From assembly GCA_030267565.1 (NCBI GenBank), contig BRXU01000010.1, forward strand, positions 3,344,501-3,408,500: a DNA stretch of 64,000 nt, given 5' to 3'. Positions 25,597 through 37,800 of the stretch are shown piece after piece; positions within the stretch are counted from its first letter, which is position 1; every line of letters starts with the position of its first letter. A program made the position numbers and the translations under genes. The stretch is from Pleodorina starrii. Its lineage: Eukaryota > Chlorophyta > Chlorophyceae > Chlamydomonadales > Volvocaceae. The notes below the pieces were generated by a model that was given only the letters and a program-made list of their open reading frames with translations, was not told where the DNA came from and ran no database searches.

Positions 25597-26890
25597 CTTT
25601 TGTTGGGCGGGGCCCCAGCTAGCGCGAAGCGCCCAGGGGGGCCCCGCCCTGTAGGATTGCCCATGTCCGTGCCTGCCTGCCTGCCTCTGTCCTTGGACAA
25701 GTGCAGTATCTCCGCCAGGGGAAACACTTTGTAAGTAAAAGATTACATTCTTTATTGCATGGTATCTTTATTATAGGAACCCAACATCGCATGATTAAAA
25801 ACCAGTTTGGCAGTCTCCATGGACCGAGGCCGAGGTCAAACCGACGCCTCTCGGAGAATAATTAATTCGTTCCAGAAGATTCATAGTTCCTTAAAGTGGA
25901 ATTCTGACATGACGGCGTGAAATGAATCTTCGTTTCGGCCAACTATGTTTGCATTGCGAACACTCTTCCCGCGAACACACCACGGCAGCTCTGCTACCCG
26001 ATACAATCGACTTGACGCATAATACTATTACAAAGGTTGCAAGGGACAAATAAACCATGAGGGGCAAACCGCTGGTTGTTGGACGCCAAGCCGCAAATTG
26101 CACGCACGATGCGCGCGGCGGTCTTCTGCTGCGGGCCGCCCAACATACAAGTCAAGTCGGCAACCTAGGGGACTGCTACATTCCCTGTCCTAATCTAATG
26201 TTGTCAAGCCTCCTCTATGGCTAATACCTCGGTAGTGAAGCCTGTGCACTCTCGCCGGCGGCAAGTGCACGTCGTCGCGACCCTCACAAACAGTTCCGCT
26301 GTCCTTCTATCTGCAAGTCAGCCTGCTCTGCGAATAATCCACTCCATGTCTACTGCCAAGCTACTTAAGCCAAGCAATGCGCTCGCGGGAAGATTTGCAC
26401 AGTGCCGAGACGGAGCCCGATGCTGTACATGGGGCGGATTGCTGAAGCCGCAGGCATTTCGGATATAAAGCTCTGGCTGTCTATCAGCAGGACTGTCAGG
26501 ACACTCTCACACTTGGCGCCCTCGCCGCTCGCCTTGGAAATGATGCCGTATTTCAATCGATGCGCTCATGGACACGGCGGGATAGATGACGCGATGCCGC
26601 GCGGCGCCGGCAGGCCTTGCTGACGACTCCGCTAGATAGCAGGCATTTCGGGGATAAAGCTCTGGCTATATATCAGCAGGAATGTCGGCACTCTCACAAT
26701 TGACGCCCTCGCCGCCCAAGCACTCAACCCGTACGGATTGAGCGGGGCACCGCCCTTTTTCCGGCTTCAAGGAAGCCGACACCAACCCCTTGTTTGGGAC
26801 AAGTAAGTCTTCTCATCGTTTCCGCGGAGCAGAAGCGCACGCACGCGCGGGTCATAGCAATGCTATTAATTTAATTACAGATGAGCTGCG
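25597..26890. repeat. Copy B-specific 1.3-kb insertion in intron 16
   Basis: The sequence is unrelated to the copy A intron between shared flanks. It contains an imperfect tandem duplication about 190 bases apart (around 26450-26540 and 26640-26730, sharing ataaagctctggct and atcagcagga). No complete gene was recognised. Confidence 0.65.
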
Positions 26891-27080
26891 TGGTCGTAAA
26901 ACCCCATTTGGCCTGAGCGTCTCCACCGAGATTAATTATAAGATAGTTGAACACCATGCGCATGTAAAAGAAGATGAAACAATCCACGAAATAGCTATTA
27001 ATTATAAGCAAACTGTAAATGCAATTGCAAAAATCAATGATTTATCTCCACCTTATCATCTGGATATACAACTAATCTGA
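26790..27080 (+). pseudogene. LysM-domain fragment of bacterial appearance in an AT-rich island
   Basis: A 96-codon plus-strand frame, antisense to the host gene and within intron 16 of copy B. Its C-terminal 40 residues fit a LysM peptidoglycan-binding motif: HAHVKEDETIHEIAINYK, then TVNAIAKINDLSPPYHLDIQ. The block 26930-27078 is strongly AT-rich with AT-biased codons, unlike neighbouring coding DNA. Copy A lacks it: A joins gcgtct directly to a short unrelated stretch before aatctgagct. The pattern resembles LysM/M23-type envelope proteins of Alphaproteobacteria such as Rickettsiales. Transfer from an endosymbiont is an inference. The N-terminal part is probably not original. Confidence 0.55.
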
Positions 27081-28160
27081 GCTTTATATATATACAACCC
27101 ATGCCAACTACGTATGCACGTAGCCGCCAGCGCGCCTACCGCGATTAGCGCGCATCCAACAGGTGCTGTCCACATTCGTGTTGACGCCGTTCTTCCCACT
27201 ATTGCCGGTGACTGGGTTCCGCTTGAGATAGCAGAAACCGTCGTTGAGGGTGCGCACGGAGAAGATACACCTGTGGGATACGTACGTACATGGTGAGTGA
27301 CCGACAGGCCGACACGCACACGCACGAGTGACGATTAAGATCGCACATAGCAGCATTGTTTGCTGAATATATGCGCTGATCGGATCCCCCTCCATTCGAC
27401 ATGTATGTAATGAAATGAAACAGCACCCATATCTCTATCTATCTCGCTCTGTATCCAATCCACTACGTACTGCCGCTATCTATCAAGCTACGTACATATA
27501 TACTTTGGATGGAGAAGATACCAGCTGCACGTACGGAATCTAACGGCTAACAAACACATACCATACAGCACTGGATGAGCTGCTTGCACACATACATGAG
27601 CAAGTAAGTGTGTGGTGCATGCTGTGGTCGCGCGACGGACGTCTTAAACAGATGAAACTCTTCTGAGATACATATCTATGTATCGCTGTCATCACCTAAA
27701 ACGCCACGCAGCGCCGCCGCCCAAGCTACCTAATCGAACGACGGAAACATGCAAACCCATGCAAACCCATGCATGTGGAGGAGTACATACGTAGTGCAGC
27801 ACTTAATTAATGCATGCATATATATACGCCAAGCGAGAAGCCCATCCATGGACGCACGTACGTGGGCTCCTTGTAGCACTCGTCCCGACATGCCTCCATG
27901 TTGGCGGTCTTCACATAACGAATGTCAATGCCAGCGATGTCCGTCTGCGACTGGCATGCCCAAGCACCACCTGCGTGCGATGGAGGGACGTGTACGTGCA
28001 TGTCAGTGCGGGGTAGATACACATGCATGGACGGACGGACGGAGTGATGCCGCAATATTTGTATGTCCGTACATTCAATATAACGTCGGGTGACGTCATC
28101 AAATGTGGGGATGGGAATACATCATATACATACATCATTACGGAGATAATTAACTTGATC

Positions 28161-28512
<352 letters not shown>

Positions 28513-28804
28513 TATTATTATTATAAATATAATAGGGAGCAGGTGGTCTTAATCTTGATCCCTCCCAGGCCCGTTTGAGGGAAAGACACATACTGATGCA
28601 CGAGCGTGCATGAGCTACGAGTTACGTGCATGTGGAAATCTGGTATTTACCACCGCCAGCAGTCGAATAAAGCACCGGGAGCCGTTCGCTCATTCGCAGG
28701 GAGCCACAATGGGAACGCATCCAGACGGAAGACAACAAGAAACGCGACCCTCCCCCGTATACTGCCTCGTAACTAACGATAACCAGTCGTGCAGTTTCAA
28801 GACG

Positions 28805-29250
28805 GAGATGTCCACGGGCGGGGGGCCTGCTTGGCTTATTAGGAGTTCTCTATACTGTAATAGATACCTCATACAAAGTCTATCTTGGAATGAAACGCGC
28901 GCCCAATAGTGAGACTAACGCGCGCGGCCCTGCGCTCTGCGAGGGCGCGCGGCAATATTATTGTACAAGGCCTTCGTTCCACGCCTTCGTGTGGCTGGTT
29001 AGCTGCTGCACCGTGCGTGCGAGTACGCCGCCGCCCATACATGCACCGTATTCGTTGCTTGCGCGACGCCATGGTCGACCTCGCTCCGACTTCAGCATGG
29101 CAATCAATTGTGTAGAAAAATGAAATAAATAAAGCGAGAGACGCAAACAAAATGGACACTGCGGAGCGGAGCGGAGCGGAGCGGAGCGGAGCGGAGCGGA
29201 GCGGAGCGGAGCGGAGCGGAGCGGAGCGGAGCTTTGTTCCCGGCACATAC
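28805..29250. repeat. Copy B-specific insertion ending in a (GGAGC)n tract
   Basis: It interrupts sequence that is contiguous in copy A near 7678-7690 (aaccagtcgtgcagtt... to ctcgggatctggtac). The right end is a 72-base pentanucleotide array gcgga at 29161-29232, preceded by an A-rich aaataaataaagc stretch. No terminal repeats were identified. Confidence 0.6.
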
Positions 29251-31920
29251 AGGCCGCTCGGGATCTGGTACATGCATGAATTATGCAGTACGTGCTGTCG
29301 TACCTCTTGGTTCCGGTGGCGGTGGCGGCGGCGGTGACGGAGGAGGTAGCGGCGGCGGTGACGGAGAAGGTGGCGAAGGTGGCGAAGGTGGCGGTGGCGA
29401 CGGCGGCCTGAAGGGCGGCACTGTACGTACGCAAGCACCATGCGTCCCGCCATGCGGACAATCAAAGGGAACATCATACACACACAACCAATCGTCGATC
29501 GTCGATCGTCGGCCGCCAAGTAAAGGATACTGGCCTTTACATACATTTGCGGTCAGCTGTCATGTATGTCTAGACACGGCGGCAGATGGGCGGCCCGCCA
29601 TGTGATGTATGTGCTGACCGCGAATGTGTATGTAATAAGGATGTACATACGTACAACGCTCCGTACAGGCACATGCGCACACGTTTTTGTGAGGCAGACT
29701 TGATTTAGGAAAGCATTACCACGCACTGATGAAGCGGAGAGGTACAGGCAGGTAGGAAGACGTCCGTTCTCGATTCCCAGCAGCTGCTGTCCCCGCCGCA
29801 AACTTGCTCATTCACATTACGCACGGGCATACGTGCACGCACGCACATGTCGCCACGTGCCGGCGGGACCTACCAGCGGTATCGTTATTGCAGGCGAACT
29901 GGGTGGGAGCTGCCGCGATGAATACAGGCGCTGCAACCTGTCCTGGTTGGTTGGCCCCGCGTATCGAAGCGCTGATTGGCACCCCAGTGGCAACTCCACT
30001 GCTGCACCACGCCGTTTGCTGCGAGCGAGTATTTCCGGTGGAAACTGCATCAGTGTGCCCGCGTGGTGTATGAGGGAGGGTCTCGAATAATAAGAGGATA
30101 AAAGGCGACTTTTTTAAGTATTACGTGCGTTCGAAGCTAGATTGCCGTAGTAGCCTTTACACACTGAAGCAAGGCGCATCTATAGCACATACGATGACAT
30201 ACGAAAACATCCCGCTCACAACATGTGCGCATGGCTGGGTAGCAGCACTACTATCTAGTATGGTATTAGACCATCGAACTCTGGCAATCTATCGTCGCTC
30301 GTAACCATGCACGTCGAAGCAGATAGATAGACCACGAAGCGCTTCCAACCTACCCTGGTTGATGTCGAGGCATCTGCCGCTGTGACGTGCCAGTAAATGT
30401 ACAAGACCTGCCGTGCAAGACCTGATGATGATCCATTGACGGTTTGGCCGCAGACCGCTCTCTTGGCAGGGTTGCAGAATGACCTGTGGGGATACGTACA
30501 TGGACGCACGGACGACAAGTAAGTAAGGCGGGATTTATACTGGACTACGTACAATAATAATACGGGCACCAACTGCTGTACTGTGTGCGACCGTACGAAT
30601 GAACTAGATAGATACCGACCATACGAAGAAGCATGTCTATCTCGTATGTACTATGCAGCGATAGGCAGGAACGTGCGCGGCCAACGGAAAAAGAGCCGCA
30701 CGCAAGACGTAAGCCGCTGAACCCACCGCGGCGCCGTCGGTCAATTGTTCTTCAGTCACACCCCAGCACAGGCTCGTGTTGCCGATTGGGTTCAGCGTGT
30801 GAGCTGCGGCCGCAGAGTCTACCACACTGACTTGCCACATCTGAGGGAAAGACTCGCTCTGGGCGGCCACAGGGGCAACCAGTGCCGTACCACTAGTGGC
30901 AGTGGGTGCCTGCACGACGCGGCCCGTTCCTGTTGGCTGCGTGACCCAAGCGGGCGGTCCGCCTGCGTGTGTGCCAATCAAGAAATAAAGGACAGTTTCG
31001 TCCATTGATGGTGCGAGCGAGCGAGGTTAACGAAATTTTCCGATGGCAATGTTTATACATTATCGACGTCATCCAACGGCAGCATTTTCGCAACATTTTC
31101 GCAACATAGACAGACGGAACACCTTTTTTGGAGTTGCTGCACATCGCCACCGCTAGCTGTGATTGCGCCTGCTGGCAATCAACAGCAGCCAATAACGTGT
31201 CCGTGGCGGGCTTGGTGGCGGCCCCATCCATCCATTCATAGCCCACGCGGCCCTGCCATGCTTGCCGAGGTCGTCCTGTTGTGTGTTTGGCTGGACGGCA
31301 GGGATGCGTGCGCATCGTGACCTGCCTAAGATACGAGCTGCTGGCTCGCTAAGTGGCCATCTAGATAGGTTGACTGACTATAGATAGGTTAACTAGCTAG
31401 CCCATCGATCGGTGTGTGTGTATGCCTTACCTTGACTGTAAGGCGCGCATCGAAGTTCGCCGTTGATGTTTTCAAAGTTCCAGCCTGGACGGCAGTCAAG
31501 TAGGTTGAGGCGCGATGGTGTCCCGGCCGGGTTGGGAGCGCACTGCTGGCAGGTCAGAGTGCATCCGAGCAGGGTGCAATTGCTGCATGACCGCAGGAAG
31601 GGGCCGGCGGGAACGCTGGAGAACGGGCAGCTGATGGTGCCTGCGGACGCACCGACGGACAACGTACGATTATGCAGTTAGTAATCAGTTAGAGAATCCC
31701 CTAGGAAGTCATGAATCCCCTAGGATGTCATAGTCATGAGGTGCATGGGATAATAACGTACATACATTTTCGTTGCATATCTCGTGCGTGCTCATCTGGA
31801 CAATAATCTACGCATGGCACTACGCAGCTAGCAGATGCGTCGTACAGTAAGTACAGTACGTTCTTAGTCATCAGCTGTGAGCACCGACAGATAGACCTCA
31901 ACCAACGCAACCCATGGCTG

Positions 31921-32165
31921 GGTCAAAGGAACTGCCGGCTACTTCTTCTGCATGTGCCGCAATGCCTGATGCAATCCGCGCTCTTTCCAAAAGATCAAGG
32001 TCTAGCCGCAGTAGTTGCAGCAGGTATATACGCAAACTGTCCTATAAGTTCGTTGCTTTATTAGCAGTGCACCTTCCACCACCTCCGTCCGGGAGCGCAG
32101 TCGCCTGCCGTTGCATTCGTTGTGGCACCCCACGCACGGCAACCTTGTTTAGAAATCATACGATA
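31921..32165. repeat. Copy B-specific insertion of about 245 bases in intron 9
   Basis: Copy A runs directly from ggctgggtcaa to tatttatag near 10330. In B about 245 bases with short open frames intervene. No terminal repeats or recognisable product. Confidence 0.5.
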
Positions 32166-32661
32166 TATATAGTGTACGTATGTTTTGTATGTACACGTTC
32201 GCACAGACATCCGCATATATGTGTACATACTGTACTGAGCTAGCTAGGTACGTACCTCATCATCAGCAGGTAGGGTAAGGTAAGGGAACCTCAATTAGGT
32301 AAGTCACGTAAAATGTCACGTAATATATAAAATGTATGTTGGTCGACTATCTATCTATGAAGCATACATACGCACGCACTTACTCGGGCGTGAGCAGCAA
32401 AAGCGCCAGCTGTTGATCAGGATTCCAGCGCCTATCCGGACATGGCTTATGCGTTCGTCGGCATTTGCACATTGGAACATTATGGGCTGCTGGTCGGCGT
32501 AGACTCCCAGTCGAGCCGGTCCGTGTGACACCCGACGAATCCGGACACAGCACGGAACCCGCTACTGGAGCTGTACGTGAGCGTGCTGTTGATACCTGCA
32601 CCCATTCAGACGCACGCGCGGCACGGATAAATCGACCGTCCGTCGACACCTTGTGCGGGGC

Positions 32662-32760
32662 TAGTGTAAGCAGCAAAGGCTTATCCCGCGGATGCTCAGG
32701 AGCCAGGCTTACACTCCCCCCCTTAGAGCGAGCCGTCCTCGGCTTACAGCTAGCTAGCTA
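32662..32760. mobile_element. Small copy B-specific insertion with 9-bp inverted repeats
   Basis: agtgtaagc (32663-32671) and gcttacact (32707-32715) are perfect inverted repeats inside an insertion of about 100 bases that is absent from copy A near 10870. It may be a very short MITE-like sequence. The right part ends in a tagc run. Confidence 0.4.
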
Positions 32761-34652
32761 GCTCCTAAACGAAATACGTTGCAGGGTCAGGCAGCATCAG
32801 TCATGGCGGTCAAGCGTGCATGCAGCAGGTTGAAATAACGATGTACGTATGTAGAAGTGCAGAACACCGACGACGACAGGAAGGCAGGCAGGGTGGTGGG
32901 AGTGGAGGATGTGCGGGCGACGGACGGAGGTAGTGGATAGACGGAGCCCTTAGACGAGGGTTCTATCAACATACTATCTACGCTTACTTCTTCGTTACCA
33001 TTTACGGTCGGCTACTGACCTCTGGCAACGGCGGCGACAAGTATTGTACCAGGCAGCGGACCCAAAAAGGCGCTGCTGCCATTGCTACAATACAACGTGA
33101 CCTGAGCGAGCGAGCGAGCGAGCGAGCGAGCAGCACGCAAGTACGTTTGGTAGCGATGTAGCTTTATTTTACCCGGGCAGGGGAAGCTAGCTCGGTGTAA
33201 AATCCCAATCTATGGATGGAGCGAGGATGTAATTATTATGCATATAGACAGACTGTTAAGGAAGCCGACACCGACCCCTTCACCCGTGGCTCCATTCGAT
33301 ATGTACGACGGCCCACCAAGTTACTTGCTTGGCAGGCGCTACCAGCCAACTACGGTAGCCGTAATAAAGCATACATACGGGCTCGTCCCGAGGTACGATA
33401 CGTATGGAGCGTATAAACACCACAACCATATATATTTAGTGAGCACGCACACGTCAGCTTAACGGTACGCAACTGCGCGGTCGGATATGTACTCATGTGT
33501 ACATACACACGCACGTAAATGCGCCCATACACATGCCACAGCGTCGACTACAGCAGGGTGCATGCTGTAGAAAGACTCTGTGGCATGTGTATGGGCGCAT
33601 GTACATGTGTAAGTTACGGTGTTATGAAGACACCTGATGGGCCGCCGTAACACTCGCTCGCGCAAACAACGCACCAACGTACCTGGACAACTCCGCAATA
33701 CATATTGAATGCTCGGCCCATGGTCTGAACAATGCGCGTCACATACGTATTTGGAGGACACCTACGACCGTCCGTCAAAGGTTAAGGTTAAGTAAGGCAG
33801 GCACGCAGTAGGAAGGCAGGCAGGCAGCATAAGCATGCAGTCGGTTTGCAACGTATGTATGTATGTATGTATGTGTGCATGTATGGCCGTATCAGCCAGG
33901 GTGGTATTGCTTTGCAATAAGCCGACCCTACCTTGCGTGAATACGTACGTACGAGGAGCGAGGGTATCCAAGGAATGAAAAAATGTAAGCTGACTGCTGG
34001 CTGAGTGTGGTGATAATAACTTGTTGTATGTATATATATGTATATGATATGTATGCATGCATGAGGCGTACAGAAGACATACATGTTGGTAGTCCCAGCT
34101 ACCGGTAGCTTATAAGGCACACATATAGTCGTGTGTCGGCTGGCATTTCCGTTAGTCACACACTTGTCGTTAAATGCATAATAAGCGTATATATTCGGAC
34201 CTACCTGAGAGTTCTCGTCGAGTATCCGTTGAACCATTCCTTGCTACAAGCAGATTGGCCGGGCGAGTTGCCGTACTCTCGGGCGGTATCCAGGCACACA
34301 TCCACTGCACGCAGTAACGGCGGATGGGCGGGTGCGTGTGTATTCATCTATCACATTTACATGGCATATGTAGCATGTATGTGTTATACATATTCAAACA
34401 TCAGGAAAAGGCTTCGACTCCCTGTGAACATATGCATTTGAGGCTTATGTGAATTGACTGATACAAGCAAGCCGTACCCGTGTAACTGCCGTACACACCG
34501 GTAGCTGCATGCGGCGGTGGAGGACTGGGAGTCCCGGGCGGCAGCACAGATAGAGTGCTGCTGATAGATGGCACATGCATGCACATTCAGCACCAACATG
34601 ACGTTCCGGCAACAGCACGCAAGGTTCTCTTTGTGAAAGTGGATATGTTGTC

Positions 34653-34886
34653 TTAACGGGTGTTACACTGTGGGCGACTCGTCCTGAGGCAGGACGAGCA
34701 CCGGGGGTCCTGAGCGGGTTTCGGGCCGAGACACAGCGGAGGGGCGGGCGCGCGGCTATATCCGTATGTCCCGCCGCGCGCGCCTCGCTCCCTCACTTGC
34801 GCCAGCCAGGGGCACCCTCCACGGCCCCTGGCCAATTAACTCAGCGGCGCAGACGACTGCGGGCCGCGCTTAGCGAGAGCCACGCG
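34653..34886. mobile_element. 234-bp non-autonomous insertion with 8-bp target duplication
   Basis: The insertion is bordered by atgttgtc at 34645-34652 and 34887-34894. Copy A has a single ctgttgtc at the matching empty site near 13627. The insert is GC-rich and contains a perfect hairpin ctcgtcctg/caggacgag (around 34677-34697). An 8-bp target duplication is typical of hAT-type transposition (family knowledge), but no matching terminal inverted repeats were seen. Confidence 0.7.
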
Positions 34887-37800
34887 ATGTTGTCGTGTGT
34901 ATCTTTATTTCTTATGGTTCCGTCGACTTCCGGATCCAGGCACTTCGCTGTGAAGATGCTGGGGAAGGACCAATTCCTAGGGTCAGAGCGTGCGCGCCCT
35001 TAAGAATTCAAATTATGTAATATTGGGTGTGCCAACAGCCACTGTCTCGGTCAGTGCGGATATGGATGGATTGGCCCCGCCCCGGTGGCGTCGGCTTTCT
35101 GGGGGCGGTGCATGCCAGGGGTTGTGGGACCCGGTCAGGTATCCATCCAGCCATTGGTCTGGGGCTTCCTACCGCACACCGCTCACTCAATCACATGCAC
35201 AGCTTCGTTGATAACTCGCAATTTGCTTACTCGATGGACTGGGTGGTGATGGACTGGGCGGCGGTGACGGGCAGGGTGGTGGTGGGTTGGGTGGTGACGG
35301 GCTGGGAGGTGACGGGCTGGGAGGTGACGGGCTGGGTGGCGGTGGTCTAGGCGGTGGTGGGCTGGGAGGCGATGGGCTGGGCGGTGGTGGGCTGGGAGGT
35401 GATGGGCTGGGAGGCGACGGGCTGGGCGGTGGTGGTCTAGGCGGTGGTGGGCTGGGAGGCGATGGGCTGGGAGGTGACGGGCTGGGAGGCGACGGGCTGG
35501 GTGGTGGTGGGTTAGGTGGTGGTGGGTTAGGTGGTGATGGGCTGGGTGGTGGTGGGCTGGGAGGTGACTGGCTGGGAGGTGGTGGACTGGGGGGCACTGG
35601 GCTAGGTGGTGCCGGGCTGGGCGGCGGAGGTTGACTGGGCAGCGTGGGGCTGGGAGGTGACGGGCTGCGCGGTGGCGGCCGTCGTGGCGGCGGCCTGGGC
35701 GGCGGCGGGCTTGGCGGCTGAGGGGGCATTGTTGGTGCCGGACTGGGAGGCGCGGGCTCAAAGACACTTAGCTGAGGACATTCCGATGAGGAGGTGGTGA
35801 AGCGGCAGAGGTGCACTCGCATGGTGTCCACGTCCACCCAGGATCCACCGTACAATACCAACTTGAACTTGTCCAGGATGAGCGGTTGTAACGACCCAAC
35901 CGCGCCAATGAACTGAATCCGATGGTCCTTAGTGCTGTATGTTTGCGGGTCGTTGTCCTGTGCGTGGCCGCATGTATGTAGAGAGGCACAACGGAGGCAC
36001 ATGCATTCCTTGTTGTATCTATCCTACCTGGGTGTATCATGAAAGTTGTCCTGGTCAGGCAACCCCGGCTGGTTACCTATTCGTTACTGATGGGTCAATC
36101 GTGGTACAACATTCATCAATGGCACACGGATAGATGTTACAACGATAGGGTGGCATACACGCATTTTCTCCGGTAGGTGTTTTCGGCGTTCCAGGGCAAG
36201 TCGGTATGCGTGCGTGATGGCACAGCAGGCGGGAGCCATGTCGTCAGCAGATCAACGAATACGTACAACATCAGCCTATCTACACAACGCAGCCGCCCAC
36301 TTCTGTAAGTACGAGCTGCCTCATCTTTTGCCCCGTTTTGCCCCGTTTTTGCCCACCGCACGCACATTACGGTAGATGCATGCTTGCTTACCATGATGGC
36401 ATTCACTTCGTGGACATTGACCTTGGATGCGTAGGCGGCCCCTAACGCAGCGTCACCACCCTTGGCAACCCGAACAGCAATGTAGATATTCCTGGCTAGC
36501 GAAGGCTGGGAGTAAGTTGGCAGCCAGTCGGGCAGCACACGCAGGTAGTTGTTGTCGCCGGTGAGGTAGGTGGCCGGCAGAACGAACGACTTGGCGACTC
36601 CCGGCAGGAGGGCGCTGCCATCCAGTGGGTCTCCACCCTCAACCGGTGTGGCCCAGCCCATGCGTGAGATCTCAGCCGCGTTAGGGCAGGCATCACCGCG
36701 GCCCATAGCCGACGAATAATCGCCGTACTCGACACCGTTTTGCCAGGAGTGATGGAGACCTGCACGCACGCACGTACATGCACATCACTTCGCGGTAGTT
36801 CGTCCACCCATGGTTAGTTCTCCACCCACGCACGCGCGTACGTACACGCACAGCACTCCGCGCGCGGTAGCTAGCTAGCTAGTTCGTTCATGCGTGGTGC
36901 AATACACGCACGCATACATAGCGAGCTGCTGCAGGTCAAGGGCGGGCGGGTTAGGTAGGTAGGTGGAATGCGGCTGCAGATAGACAAATGAGATAATTAA
37001 AGTCAGGTAGATAGATACGTATGGCTGCGTGTGTGTGGTAGTGCCGTCGTGTGCGTGCGTGTACGTATGTGGTGTGTTTGCACCCCTACCTATCTATCTA
37101 TCTACGCCCAGCTGCCTCGATTGCTGCACCACTACTACAGATGCACGTCTGTCCTCATCTAGTCCTCATCCTCAGAACTTTCAATGGGCACGATCCGAGG
37201 CGTCTGTAGATTGATGAGGCCTGCAGCAGCCGGCGGCATGTCCTGCCTGCCTGTGTTCTATCTTGCGGCTACGTACTATCTATATGTGTATGTATGACGA
37301 CCTGCTGCCGCAATAATTGAGTGTGGGTATATATGGCTGCAACTAACCGGTGCGCTCGTTCGGCCCCCTGCATGTGACCCAATTATCAGCCATGGGCAAA
37401 TTCCACCCACCCATTCCGTCGCTTACCCCATCCACCACGCGCGGCGTGCATAATAAAATATCGAGCCCGCGATTACGCACCGTAATTATGTATGGACTCC
37501 TGCATAGCTGTCGCCCATCTATACACCCCATACGATGACGTCTGCAGCCATGTCTGCCTTCCCGGCAGCAGTGCAAGGCCGGACCAGTCACAGGCGAACC
37601 GCAAGCTGGGGGGAAGGATGTAGGTGTAGTGTGTGAAGCTTGTAAACGCCGCATTCCCAATGATCGCCTTTGTCGCTGCGTCCGCGAGCAAGTAGATCGC
37701 CCACCAGGCGCAAGAGGCTGTGATTGGCGTCGAGCACATGTGCGGTACGACAACCGCCCTGAATGCGGTTGCATTGATGTTGAACTTGCCGTACGAGCAC

